Below, in pieces: positions 1 through 8,524 of a DNA stretch of 35,653 nucleotides. The notes beneath the pieces were generated by a model. It was not told where the DNA came from. It was given only the letters and a program-made list of their open reading frames with translations, and searched no databases. The DNA is from an uncultured Clostridia bacterium (GTDB taxonomy: Bacteria > Bacillota > Clostridia > TANB77 > CAG-465), in assembly GCA_947584535.1 (NCBI GenBank), contig CANPWO010000010.1:1-35653 (forward strand). The letters are read 5' to 3'. Position 1 is the first letter of the stretch, and each line of letters begins with the position of its first letter. Position numbers and translations under genes: made by a program.

Positions 1-601
1 TTATTTCTTCTTTTGTTAAATGACTATTCATTTGTGTATCTATCATTCCTGGAGCAATTGCATTAACTCGTATATTTGATGGAGCAAGTTCTTTAGCTAA
101 AGATTTTGTCATACCAATTATTCCAGCTTTCATTGTAGAATAATTTACTTCCATAGATGCTCCAACTATTCCCCAAATTGATGTAATATTAATAATACTA
201 CCTGTATGATTTCTAATCATATATTTTTTTAACGCTGATTGAGTTACATTAAATGTACCAACTATAGTTGTATAAAACATATTTTTTAAATCTTCTTCAG
301 TTATATTAGTAAATAGTTTACTTTCAGATATACCTGCGTTATTTACAACTACATCTATACTGCCAAATTTTTCAATGACTTTATCAATCATTTTATCTAC
401 TTCTTTTCTATTTTTTATATCAGCTTTAATAATTTGTACATTACAATTTTTTTCAAGCAATTCCTTTTGTAAAGAAATTGCTTGTTCTTCTGATTTATTA
501 TAATTAATGCATACATTATAGCCTTCTAAAGCAAGAGTTTTTGCTACTTTTCTTCCAATACCTCTTGATGCACCAGTTACAAGTGCAGTTTTAGATTTCA
601 T
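1..601 (-). CDS. SDR-family oxidoreductase, FabG-like (C-terminus cut by window edge)
   Basis: This is an NAD(P)-dependent short-chain dehydrogenase/reductase, closest in pattern to 3-oxoacyl-ACP reductase FabG. The visible 200 residues show the cofactor-binding TGASRGIG at residues 9-16, NNAG at 87-90 and the catalytic set Ser141, Tyr154 and Lys158 (YSTMK). FabG proteins are usually about 245 residues, so roughly 45 C-terminal residues lie beyond the window; no stop is reached. The ATG at 601 overlaps the end of the upstream membrane-protein gene by 11 bases, so translation is probably coupled. Its place behind two glycolipid-type genes suggests a role in lipid or sugar metabolism of that operon, but SDR substrates cannot be read from sequence. 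The family assignment is firm; the FabG identity is tentative. Confidence 0.88.
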   Translation of the reverse strand, partial: MKSKTALVTGASRGIGRKVAKTLALEGYNVCINYNKSEEQAISLQKELLEKNCNVQIIKADIKNRKEVDKMIDKVIEKFGSIDVVVNNAGISESKLFTNITEEDLKNMFYTTIVGTFNVTQSALKKYMIRNHTGSIINITSIWGIVGASMEVNYSTMKAGIIGMTKSLAKELAPSNIRVNAIAPGMIDTQMNSHLTKEEI

Positions 602-1676
602 CCATATCAACACCTTTCGTGTTTAATTTTATCTTTTCTTTTGATTTTTTATTATTTATTACTAAGAATAATGCTCCAACTATTATTGGTAAATAGAATG
701 TGTATATTCTCCAAAATAATATTGCCATATTTATTGTGCCACTTGAGAAAAAGGTATTAAATATAACTAAAAAACCACCTTCTGCTGCAATTCCTGCACC
801 TGGTATTGGAATAAATGCCATAATCATCATTAAAAATGCTTGTGCAGAAATTATATTAATTACACTTGCACCACTTTGTCCAAATGCTCTATATACTGCA
901 TATGTAACATAGAAAAATACTGTAAGTTGTATAACTGTATAGACAACAAGCTTTAAAATCATCATTTTCTCTTTTTGTATTATCTTAAATTGCTCATGAA
1001 AATTTGATATACTACTTTGCAAATGTTCTAATCTTTTATCTACATTTTTCATTAATTTTATTTTCTCAAGAAATTTATATACAAAGCTTACCATTTTATA
1101 AACTAACTTTTGATTTACTCCAATTAAAACTAAAAATACAATTACACCTAAATTTACTAAAAATCCTATTAGTGCTAAAAATATAAAATTACTAACTAGC
1201 GATTTAAAATAATAATACTTAAATAATATTAATGCTAATGTATATATTACAAGTGTTGCTTGATATACAATGAATTTTATAAGTAGAATACTAATACTAT
1301 TTGATATTGATTTTCCATCATTAACCATTGCAACTGCTTGAATTGGTTGACCACCTGATGAAAATGGTGTAATACAATTAAATAGTTGACCTATCATTGA
1401 TACTCTTAATGTTTGAATAAACTTTTCTTCTTTATATGATTTTCTAGTTACTGTATATAAACATATTGCTTCAAGTAACCAATATATAATCATACAAAGA
1501 AGTCCTATAAATAGCCATCCATAGTTCATATTTTTTATAACTGTTACAATATTTTCTATATCGTCTACTAAAAACATATATACAATTAAGCCTACAAATA
1601 ATAACGCAACAATTATAATATTAATTATATTACTTGAAACTTTGCCCTTTCTTTCATTTTTTAATTTACTAAACAT
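591..1676 (-). CDS. LafC/YbhN-like integral membrane protein (flippase-like, MprF-type transmembrane domain)
   Basis: This polytopic membrane protein of 361 residues has about eight hydrophobic segments and belongs to the lysylphosphatidylglycerol-synthase transmembrane/flippase-like family (PF03706, TIGR00374). It has only the membrane part and no soluble aminoacyltransferase domain. The family's two marks are visible: GQLFNCITPFSSGGQP at residues 96-111 and PIPGAGIAAEGGF near residue 295. The gene overlaps the upstream GT4 gene by 8 bases and the SDR gene by 11, so the three form a tight operon. In Listeria the glycolipid genes lafA-lafB-lafC end with a protein of this type, which is why a role in glycolipid synthesis or translocation is favoured here (inference). 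Other members move isoprenoid or other lipids, so the substrate is open. Confidence 0.85.
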   Translation of the reverse strand: MFSKLKNERKGKVSSNIINIIIVALLFVGLIVYMFLVDDIENIVTVIKNMNYGWLFIGLLCMIIYWLLEAICLYTVTRKSYKEEKFIQTLRVSMIGQLFNCITPFSSGGQPIQAVAMVNDGKSISNSISILLIKFIVYQATLVIYTLALILFKYYYFKSLVSNFIFLALIGFLVNLGVIVFLVLIGVNQKLVYKMVSFVYKFLEKIKLMKNVDKRLEHLQSSISNFHEQFKIIQKEKMMILKLVVYTVIQLTVFFYVTYAVYRAFGQSGASVINIISAQAFLMMIMAFIPIPGAGIAAEGGFLVIFNTFFSSGTINMAILFWRIYTFYLPIIVGALFLVINNKKSKEKIKLNTKGVDMDEI

Positions 1677-2733
1677 TTTTTCTCTTTCTCCATGTCTTTT
1701 TTTGTGAATTGTTATATATTTTATTATAGTAAGATTTCCACATTTTAGCTACATTTTCTTCACTATAATATTGTGCACATTTTTCAGACATTAATACTGC
1801 TTTTTCATAATATGCACTATCATTTTTTAATTTATTAATTTGTTCATTAAATGATTTTATATCATTTGCTTTTAAATAATATCCATCAAGTATCCCTTTA
1901 TATAATTCTATATCTCTAAGTAATATAGGGAGCTTGCAATTTGATGCTTCAAGAACGGTCATTGGAAATAACTCTTCAAATGAAGCAAGAAATAACATAT
2001 CTGCCATATTATATAATTCATTCATTTCTTCTCTTGGGATAATATCTAAAAATTTAACATTAGCTGGTGGGTTTTTAAGTATTTTCTTTATCTCATTATA
2101 TCCATCAGATATTTGTTTAAATGAGAAACCACCTGCCCAAACAAACTGTATATTAGGTAATTGTTTTGCTACTTCTATAAAATCCATTATACCTTTTCTT
2201 ATTTGTAATTGTCCAACTGATAGTACCACAAATTTATCTTTATCTATTCCATATTTTTCTCTTGTTTTTATATTTACATTATTATCATTAATTTTATAGA
2301 ATCTTTTTGCTGATACATAATTTGGAATATATGTTACTTTTTCCCTCTGTATTCCAAGTTCTTCTAATTTATCTATAAAATATGGATTAACTGTTACTAA
2401 ATAATCCATTGATTTATAAAATTCTATAACATATCCATATACAATTTTTCTAATTATTTTAGGCAATTTTAATGATTTATCAAGTGTTTCTGGTAAGAAA
2501 TGTACATACCCTACTGTGCAAGATTTTATCTTTGCAAATGGTAGAGTTAATAAAAATTGTGGATTTATAGTATGATAATGCCTTATATCCGCAAATTTTA
2601 ATTTATTAATTCTTACATCATACATATCATTTAAATGATTTTTAACAAGACTAACTTGTTCCTCATATGCTGAAAGCACCCCTTGTCCTTTAACAGTATG
2701 TGCTTTGGACATCATATTAATTGTTCTTGACAT
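1669..2733 (-). CDS. GT4 family glycosyltransferase, LafB/CpoA-like, probably glycolipid synthesis
   Basis: This is a cytoplasmic GT-B fold glycosyltransferase of family 4. The C-terminal half carries the usual SVGQLQIRKG and GGF segments and the E-x7-E sugar-nucleotide motif (Glu254 and Glu262 in EELFPMTVLEAS). The N-terminus KGQGVLSAYEEQV and HYHTINP resemble the LafB/CpoA branch, which adds the second hexose to glucosyldiacylglycerol; this comparison is from memory and is not proven. An open frame extends 21 codons further upstream to 2796. The start at 2733 (MSRTINMM) is preferred because AAGGAG lies nine bases before it, and the upstream codons would run through the -10 element. The product is 354 residues, normal for the family. 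It is the first gene of the operon and overlaps the membrane-protein gene by 8 bases. Confidence 0.85.
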   Translation of the reverse strand: MSRTINMMSKAHTVKGQGVLSAYEEQVSLVKNHLNDMYDVRINKLKFADIRHYHTINPQFLLTLPFAKIKSCTVGYVHFLPETLDKSLKLPKIIRKIVYGYVIEFYKSMDYLVTVNPYFIDKLEELGIQREKVTYIPNYVSAKRFYKINDNNVNIKTREKYGIDKDKFVVLSVGQLQIRKGIMDFIEVAKQLPNIQFVWAGGFSFKQISDGYNEIKKILKNPPANVKFLDIIPREEMNELYNMADMLFLASFEELFPMTVLEASNCKLPILLRDIELYKGILDGYYLKANDIKSFNEQINKLKNDSAYYEKAVLMSEKCAQYYSEENVAKMWKSYYNKIYNNSQKKTWRKRKNV

Positions 2734-2755
2734 AAAAAACAACTCCTTATATTTT

Positions 2756-2784
2756 ATTATACCATATAATATAAATAAAAACAA
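2756..2784 (-). promoter_or_regulatory. SigA-type promoter of the glycolipid operon
   Basis: On the minus strand TTGTTT (2779-2784) is followed after 17 bases by a perfect TATAAT (2756-2761). The GT4 ribosome binding site and start codon lie just downstream. The -35 overlaps the end of the upstream terminator stem. Confidence 0.6.
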
Positions 2785-2815
2785 TAAGGTAACCATATAT
2801 ATGTCTACCTTATTG
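2776..2815 (-). terminator. Rho-independent terminator after the 650-residue protein gene
   Basis: A perfect 10-bp stem (2782-2791 with 2806-2815) with a 14-nt loop is followed on the minus strand by TTTTTATTT. It lies 31 bases after the stop at 2847 and separates this transcript from the glycolipid operon. Confidence 0.7.
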
Positions 2816-2846
2816 CTTTTTTTGTAATATTTTAGTTACATATTAC

Positions 2847-4799
2847 TTAAAATTTTCCAATTTCTCCTCTATCTCTTTTTCTAGCTAATCTACTACTTGG
2901 ATCAATATTTACTCTACTTTGAATATAGCTACCTACTGGATTTACTTGTTCTCCTAATTTTCTCCTAATATCACTTTGGTAACTATATTGATTTGCTAAA
3001 TATCCAGAATATGCATCACTATAATCTACAAGTGAATATAAGAAATGATTTTTTGCAGCTTGACTTTTTCCTTTAAATACATTTCTAAAGAATCCTCTAA
3101 ATCCACCTCTTCTACTGCCTCTTTCCATCAATGCTCCGATTTTAGCATATTGTGCAAAATTATCATCAAATATTTTCATTTGATCAAGTGTAAGTTTTTG
3201 CCCAATCATTGCTTTGTTATAATAATCCATAACTTCTCTTAGTAAATTTATTTGCTTATCAGTATGTGTTGAAAAGTCTATATAATTTCCATCATCATCA
3301 AATATAGTATCATATAAATCATCTAAGGCAAATTCATTTTGAAATATACCACTTAATCTACTAACAAATTCATCTCTATCAATATAACCTAAATCCTCTT
3401 GAGAATTAGCTAAAATATGATTTAAACTTATTTTATCACTTTGAGATGCTGACTCAAGTACATCAACTAAATCAGAATATCCTCTACCTTTTAAAGTATT
3501 TCTTATTTGTGCTGGACTTGCATGTTTTAAATTTTCAATACTATAATTTGCAAGTGCTTGTTCAGAAGCATTTGCTATATCATTTGGAATAACTCGTCCA
3601 TTACCTACAACAGTTCCACCGTTTTGTTGACTTTTTTGTTCATTCTGAGTATCATTGCTTGGTTGTTCTTCATTATTAATATCTTTTTCTTCATCTTTAT
3701 TATCTGCTGATTTAACCTTAGTTTCTTTTTCATAATTTAGTTTCGTATTATCTACAGTTAATCCTTTAATATTCTCTTTAAAATAATCTTGTAATTTATC
3801 TATATTTTCATAATGTGATTTCGTAAGATCTCCACTTTTATTTATTAATTCGTCAAGATTTGTATTATATGTATCTATTCTATCTTGTAAATTATTTGAT
3901 TGTTTTTCAAGGTTATCTATACTTGACATTAAACTTTGAGCATTTGTTTTACAATTTGATAATTCATTATTATAATTTGCATATTCACCTTCTTGATATT
4001 TTATTTGGTCATTTAAGCCTTTAATATATTCACTTAATGCATTTTGATTTCCTCTACCTCTTTGATTTTGGTTATTTGTTTGAACTAAATCGGAAGGAGG
4101 ATTTTTAACTTCTTCTTTTAACTCTTCTATTTTATTTGCAATTTCTTGGCATAATTTTACCAAATCATCTTTTTTTCTCTCTTCAGCATCTAAATTTCTA
4201 ATTTCTTCTGATCTTTTTGCATCTAAAGTACTTTTTTCGTTTTTTAATTCCCCTATTTTATATTTTGCACTTTCAATTAATTTATTGTTTTCGTCTATTA
4301 ATTCTTGTTCTCCGTCTAATATTTTTATAGCTCTTTCTTTTAATTGTTCTTTTCTTGACTTAGCAATTTCTAAAACTTTATCTAGATTAATACCAAAAGA
4401 ATGTTTAATAGATTGTACTGAAGTAAGAGCACTAAGTTTTTCATCAGGTGTTGCATAATTTGAAGCTTGCATAGGATTTCCATTTTCATCTAGAACTCCT
4501 TGTGCTCCAAGCTCATCAATTAATGTATCATAGAAATCAACAATCATACCATTAACTTCATCTAATTGAGTTTTTAATTGATCTATTTTAAAATCAGAAA
4601 GATCCATTTTTTTAGTAGTTTTTTCTGTGTTGACATCAATATTTACTAAAACATCTTTTTCATCATTTGCCTGTTGCTGTGTTTCCTCAGGTCTAGTTTC
4701 ATTATTATTTTGCCTATCTTCTCTATCCCTATTATATGATCTTCTTCTATCATAGTTATCATATTGATTTCTTCTATCTCTTCTACTTTGTTCAGCCAT
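2847..4799 (-). CDS. Hypothetical coiled-coil protein, 650 residues, unknown function
   Basis: I do not recognise a family. The protein has no signal peptide or membrane segment, so it is probably cytoplasmic. Residues 1-45 are a very charged, Arg/Asp/Tyr/Asn-rich low-complexity tail. Residues about 60-150 are a folded acidic region, and about 150-345 are predicted coiled coil with Glu/Lys/Gln heptads. Residues about 365-400 are a Gln/Asn/Glu linker, and the remainder is a mixed helical domain with a basic Gly/Arg patch (RGSRRGGFRGFFRN) and a basic end. The GGAGG ribosome site lies inside the preceding 39-codon gene, and the start overlaps that gene's stop by one base (TAATG), so the two are translationally coupled. 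A consensus promoter upstream suggests strong expression. A structural or scaffold role is conceivable, but nothing in the sequence proves it. Confidence 0.85.
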   Translation of the reverse strand: MAEQSRRDRRNQYDNYDRRRSYNRDREDRQNNNETRPEETQQQANDEKDVLVNIDVNTEKTTKKMDLSDFKIDQLKTQLDEVNGMIVDFYDTLIDELGAQGVLDENGNPMQASNYATPDEKLSALTSVQSIKHSFGINLDKVLEIAKSRKEQLKERAIKILDGEQELIDENNKLIESAKYKIGELKNEKSTLDAKRSEEIRNLDAEERKKDDLVKLCQEIANKIEELKEEVKNPPSDLVQTNNQNQRGRGNQNALSEYIKGLNDQIKYQEGEYANYNNELSNCKTNAQSLMSSIDNLEKQSNNLQDRIDTYNTNLDELINKSGDLTKSHYENIDKLQDYFKENIKGLTVDNTKLNYEKETKVKSADNKDEEKDINNEEQPSNDTQNEQKSQQNGGTVVGNGRVIPNDIANASEQALANYSIENLKHASPAQIRNTLKGRGYSDLVDVLESASQSDKISLNHILANSQEDLGYIDRDEFVSRLSGIFQNEFALDDLYDTIFDDDGNYIDFSTHTDKQINLLREVMDYYNKAMIGQKLTLDQMKIFDDNFAQYAKIGALMERGSRRGGFRGFFRNVFKGKSQAAKNHFLYSLVDYSDAYSGYLANQYSYQSDIRRKLGEQVNPVGSYIQSRVNIDPSSRLARKRDRGEIGKF

Positions 4800-4918
4800 T
4801 ATTTTTTCGCCTCCATTACTTCAATTAATTTATCAATTTGTTGTATTTTATTTAAAGTATTTTCACATTCTTCTATTACTTTTGTGTTTTCATCAATTTG
4901 ATTAATAATTTCTTCCAT
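4799..4918 (-). CDS. Small acidic helical protein, 39 residues, coupled to the coiled-coil gene
   Basis: This short gene starts with ATG at 4918 behind a strong AAGGAGG site (spacing 8) and ends in a TAATG overlap with the next gene. The peptide is amphipathic and Glu/Lys/Ile-rich (MEEIINQIDENTKVIEECEN at the start), typical of a single helix or short coiled coil. It has no membrane segment. It directly follows the consensus promoter at 4957-4985, so it is the first cistron of the transcript. It may partner the coiled-coil protein, or mainly serve to couple its translation; both are inference. Confidence 0.65.
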   Translation of the reverse strand: MEEIINQIDENTKVIEECENTLNKIQQIDKLIEVMEAKK

Positions 4919-4956
4919 ATAATTATCCTCCTTAAAAAATAATTAACTCTATTAAA

Positions 4957-4985
4957 ATTATAATATATAAATTTTTAATTGTCAA
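4957..4985 (-). promoter_or_regulatory. Perfect consensus SigA promoter
   Basis: TTGACA (4980-4985) is followed after exactly 17 bases by TATAAT (4957-4962) on the minus strand, 39 bases before the 39-residue gene. All twelve consensus bases match, the best promoter in the window. Confidence 0.85.
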
Positions 4986-5014
4986 ATATTATTTGTTATG
5001 TTATGTAAAATTCA

Positions 5015-5050
5015 CAAAAAAAAGATTAATGATAAAAATACCATCAATCT
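5015..5050 (-). terminator. Rho-independent terminator of the OLE-oapA transcript
   Basis: A 12-bp stem (5023-5034 with 5039-5050) contains two G-U pairs in the minus-strand RNA. It has a UUUU loop and is followed by eight U residues. It lies 18 bases after the oapA stop. Confidence 0.82.
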
Positions 5051-5067
5051 TTTTTACATATTTAGTA

Positions 5068-5691
5068 TTATAATTTTTTATTTCTTTCTTTTACTTTACT
5101 GTTTATTTTTATATTTCTTGGATTAATATAATATAATATTTTTCCTACATTATATATAACCTCTTCAGCATGTTTAATTGTAATTGCTTTTTCTATTGCT
5201 TTTCCTCCAACAGTAAGTGAGGCAACAATAGCTCCAAATATTAATGATACAATTGCTATATTTAAATTTAATAAATTTGCTATTTTTATCGCAAGCATTG
5301 CACCTACTGCACCAGAGATTACGCCACATACATCTCCAACAACATCATTACATACACTTGAAACTTTATCTGCATATTTAACTAACTTCACAGCTTCTTT
5401 TGCACCTTTTTGCTTTTTAGATGCTTTTGCATGAAATGTTGCTTCATTACAAGTTACTACAGACATTCCTATCATATCAAAAACAATACCAATTAAAATA
5501 ATTATAATAAGTATTATACATGCAATTACTACATTTAGTTTATCAATTAATAAGTTTGATACACTACCAAAACTTATCGATAATATAAATGTTATTATAA
5601 AAACATAAAGTATCCATTTATTACTATTTTTCTTTTCTCTTTTGTTTTGAACTTTCTTCTCTTTCGAGAGATAATCATCAGATTCTTTCAC
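5068..5691 (-). CDS. oapA: OLE-associated membrane protein OapA (DUF21/CorB-like)
   Basis: This 207-residue integral membrane protein has a Lys-rich cytoplasmic N-terminus (residues 7-25), membrane segments at about 26-48 and 53-75, and a further hydrophobic pair at about 118-163. Between them lies a conserved-looking stretch with FHAKASKKQKGAKEA and CNDVVGDVCGVISG. This pattern resembles the DUF21 domain of CNNM/CorB magnesium-efflux proteins, which is the family to which OapA belongs. OapA binds the OLE RNA at the membrane and is linked to magnesium, cold and alcohol stress in Halalkalibacterium (Bacillus) halodurans. The gene follows the RNA directly on the same strand, which is the classic arrangement. 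The start is GTG at 5691, supported by AAAGGAG eight bases upstream. The basic tail is typical. The context makes the call much stronger than the protein alone would. Confidence 0.82.
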   Translation of the reverse strand: MKESDDYLSKEKKVQNKREKKNSNKWILYVFIITFILSISFGSVSNLLIDKLNVVIACIILIIIILIGIVFDMIGMSVVTCNEATFHAKASKKQKGAKEAVKLVKYADKVSSVCNDVVGDVCGVISGAVGAMLAIKIANLLNLNIAIVSLIFGAIVASLTVGGKAIEKAITIKHAEEVIYNVGKILYYINPRNIKINSKVKERNKKL

Positions 5692-5704
5692 CTATTTTGC
5701 TCCT

Positions 5705-6270
5705 TTAAAAATAATGTTTTAGGCAATATATTAAGTAAATGTTGCGGCTTAGGTCAAGTAGGCTTTCCCTACTCATTACCATTTGTTACCTCATGGCGGT
5801 TTCCCTTTAAAATGAGCAATTAAATAATAACTTGATTACCACTTAGTCCACACTTTAATCCCTAATATATCTGAATATTCAACAGTCTAGAGGCTTTCCC
5901 AAACAGACTTTCCATATGCTTATCCGCTTTTGCAAATGTAATTTCAAAAACAAATAATAAATATTATTTGGCCAAATTAATATTATTATTTACCGTTCTA
6001 TCCGCTACATTCACTCACGACAGACTACACTAAAATTAGTACTCTCTAATAATAGGGTTTCATCATAGAATATATTATGATGCCTCTCGAAAAAAAGGCC
6101 CTGTCTTTACATGCCGTTGTAAATGAACCTTAATTTCTTTCTCCATATAAATGCCCCTACCTGGGCGACAAAAGCAAATATACAAAGCTTCAACGATATG
6201 TCCTGTGATGGATTTTTAGGCCCACCTTCACATATGGGATTCTGACTAGAATACTGCACCTTCAAAACAT
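5705..6270 (-). ncRNA. ole: OLE RNA (ornate, large, extremophilic RNA)
   Basis: This stretch of about 565 nt has no open frame and far more G and C than its surroundings. It has its own promoter and ends at the ribosome site of oapA. Structure is visible: an 11-bp closing helix pairs 5710-5720 with 6264-6274, and hairpins lie at 6061-6067/6076-6082 (CATCATA...TATGATG) and 5757-5762/5768-5773 (AGTAGG/CCTACT in the RNA). Size, position directly before an OapA-type gene and the 5' segment GAAGGTGGGCC all fit OLE (Rfam RF01071). OLE RNA forms a membrane ribonucleoprotein with OapA, and in H. halodurans also with OapB and OapC, and affects magnesium homeostasis and stress tolerance. Exact ends are estimates. 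Other large RNAs (ROOL, tmRNA, RNase P) fit less well because of the neighbour gene. Confidence 0.82.
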
Positions 6271-6274
6271 TATT

Positions 6275-6303
6275 ATTATAACATAAATATGAGAAAAAAG
6301 CAA
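6275..6303 (-). promoter_or_regulatory. Promoter of OLE RNA
   Basis: TTGCTT (6298-6303), a 17-base spacer and a perfect TATAAT (6275-6280) on the minus strand place the transcript start near 6268, at the base of the closing helix of the RNA. The promoter begins four bases after the stop of the upstream gene. Confidence 0.6.
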
Positions 6304-6306
6304 ATT

Positions 6307-8166
6307 TTATACTTTACTTTTTATTTTTCCCTTTTTATTCCATTGTGGTAATTCAGCATAAATAGCCTTAAATCCATTAATTAATATATTTTTGTATAAA
6401 TCTCCATAATTTTTTAAATTATCAGTATATAAAAACATATTTTCAAAATTTTTAAGTTCTTCTTTTCTATCTAATCTTTTTAATAATATATATGTTTGTA
6501 TTGTTATACATAAATCATCACTAAAATATTCATCAACTTGTACGTAATTTTTCTCTAAGTTTTCTATCAAATTTTTGTATGATTTAAGATTTTTTATATA
6601 TCCATTCTTTGCAAATTCTTTATATTTTTTTAAAGGGTATTTCTCATATTCATAATTAGCGGATTTTTTTTGAAGCTTTTTAAAATCATTATCATTAATA
6701 TATATATTAGATATATATTCTTTATCATTATGTTGAAATATCTTTACATCATTATAGAAAAACTGTGCTCTTGATATATTCATCATAAATTTATCGACAC
6801 TGCATTTTATAAAATCATTATATATATCATATAGGTTATCAATGTCAATCACTCCATATACTTCAGTAACTCCTTTTATAAAATGATAAAATTTATTAAT
6901 TTTTTTGTTTTTTATTTGATTCTCTTTTGTTGTTATTATATCTTTTATTAATGGTATAATATTTAAAGGAACATGGATTAATAGCTCATTTTCTTTTAAT
7001 TCTCCAAATATTAAATTGCACTCAGATAATAGTTGGTAATCATCTATGTTTTTAAACAATTCATTTAATGATTTATAATTAAGTTCTATTTTTACTACAT
7101 TATATACTAAGAGTTTTTTTAATAATTTAATTGAACTGGCTGGAAGAGCAGATATAAGATGTGTAAATACTTCGTATCTATTTTTCTCAAATAATTTTAT
7201 TTTATTTTTATATGAAACTATTTCATTAAAATAATCTTTATCTTCTTCGACAAATGCAATTGATATTACATCTGTTAATGAATCTTCATTAGATTTATAT
7301 TTTTCTTCAAGATAAACCTCGAAATCTTTTGAAAATTTTACTTTACTTGTAAAAATTTCACCTAAATCTATAAGTGTTTTTTCTAATATTTCATTATTTA
7401 TTTCTTTAGGTATGTCATCAAATATATCAAAATCATCATCATCATCTATATCATTATCCTCTATATCTAATAACCCATCATTATCATACAATATTTCTTC
7501 TATTTTTTCTAACATGATTTTTTGATATTTTTCAGCTTTATTTTCTTTTCCATTTACAAAATAATATGATGAAAGCAATCTATATACTTCTACATTATCT
7601 ATAGTTAAATTATCTTTTTCAGCTCTATTAACTATATCTATTATTTTATCTATGTCAAGTTCATATTTATCCATCTCATAAAGGCATAAAAGATTATATG
7701 GTTCAACTATATATTTTTTATTTGTCTTATTAAATTCATCTACATATTTTAAAGCAGTTTCAATGCCACTAGTACTATATAAACCTATTATATTGCATAA
7801 TGCTATTATATATTTTGTCTCTTTTTTTAAAACAAATAAAGACTGTATTTTTTGTACCTCTTCTAATAACAACGCTGTAAAGTTTGAATTTTTACTTTTA
7901 CAACACATTAATATTTGATCCATATAAACTTCTAAAAACTTATCTAATTCAATTTTTATACTTTTATATTTTTCTTTGAATTCTTCACTATTATGAATAT
8001 TATTCTTTTTGCACTCTTCATAAATTTCATCAAATATTTCTTTATATTTATTATTTATATCTATATCAATCTTTTTTGTACTTTTATCATTATTTACACG
8101 TTCAATTGCTTTTTCTATTAATTTGTCTATATTATCAAATTTTTTATTAATTTCTTTTTGATTCAT
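6307..8166 (-). CDS. Hypothetical helical protein, 619 residues, unknown function
   Basis: I do not recognise a family. The protein is soluble and almost wholly helical, with leucine, lysine and glutamate spacing that could be TPR- or HEAT-like (for example around ETALKYVDEFNKTNKKY and ENKAEKYQKIMLEKIEEI). No consensus repeat is clear. An extremely acidic loop (IEDNDIDDDDDFDIFDD) lies near residue 240. The start at 8166 (MNQKEINKKFD) is chosen because AGGAG lies nine bases upstream; the frame is open for 24 more codons but without a ribosome site. A TATAAT at 8204-8209 without a good -35 may be its promoter. No terminator is visible after the stop, so some readthrough into OLE RNA is possible. 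Nothing visible ties its function to OLE. Confidence 0.8.
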   Translation of the reverse strand: MNQKEINKKFDNIDKLIEKAIERVNNDKSTKKIDIDINNKYKEIFDEIYEECKKNNIHNSEEFKEKYKSIKIELDKFLEVYMDQILMCCKSKNSNFTALLLEEVQKIQSLFVLKKETKYIIALCNIIGLYSTSGIETALKYVDEFNKTNKKYIVEPYNLLCLYEMDKYELDIDKIIDIVNRAEKDNLTIDNVEVYRLLSSYYFVNGKENKAEKYQKIMLEKIEEILYDNDGLLDIEDNDIDDDDDFDIFDDIPKEINNEILEKTLIDLGEIFTSKVKFSKDFEVYLEEKYKSNEDSLTDVISIAFVEEDKDYFNEIVSYKNKIKLFEKNRYEVFTHLISALPASSIKLLKKLLVYNVVKIELNYKSLNELFKNIDDYQLLSECNLIFGELKENELLIHVPLNIIPLIKDIITTKENQIKNKKINKFYHFIKGVTEVYGVIDIDNLYDIYNDFIKCSVDKFMMNISRAQFFYNDVKIFQHNDKEYISNIYINDNDFKKLQKKSANYEYEKYPLKKYKEFAKNGYIKNLKSYKNLIENLEKNYVQVDEYFSDDLCITIQTYILLKRLDRKEELKNFENMFLYTDNLKNYGDLYKNILINGFKAIYAELPQWNKKGKIKSKV

Positions 8167-8524
8167 AAAAATCCACTCCTTATATAAATTAAGCACAAAA
8201 TCTATTATAGCATTATATTTATATATTTTTATTTGCAATTTTTTTATTTTTAATATAATTTCACTACAATATTATATATTATTATATATATAAATAACAG
8301 TAATATATATAATTAAAGTTACAATTTAATGTTAAAATATTTAAAATTTCATTATATATAATCTTAATTTATATTTATTAATATTTTAAACATCAAATTG
8401 TAACTATCCCGTATTATTAAAAACATAATATTTTTATCAACAAATCTAAAATAATATATAGATTCTTTAATTCTATGACATATATATATTAATTTACAAT
8501 TTTATAGATAGAAATATTCCTATA
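8167..8524 (-). other. AT-rich intergenic region (358 bp)
   Basis: No gene is supported here. It holds the leader of the 619-residue protein gene (TATAAT at 8204-8209) and an imperfect inverted repeat at 8317-8405. The rest is nearly pure A/T without a convincing terminator for the transposase gene's neighbour. Confidence 0.5.
8317..8405. repeat. Imperfect inverted repeat with arms of about 26 bp
   Basis: The arm at 8317-8342 begins AGTTACAATTTAATG and the arm at 8380-8405 ends in its near-complement CATCAAATTGTAACT. The arms differ by one substitution and about one indel over 26 bases, and the spacer is 37 bases. It could be a transcript hairpin or the remnant of a small mobile element near the Rpn gene. 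No target-site duplication is evident. Confidence 0.45.

Noticed and set aside
5705..6270. ROOL, tmRNA or RNase P as identity of the large RNA
   Set aside because: There is no tmRNA tag frame or tRNA-like end and no RNase P core seen; the DUF21-like gene directly downstream is specific to OLE.
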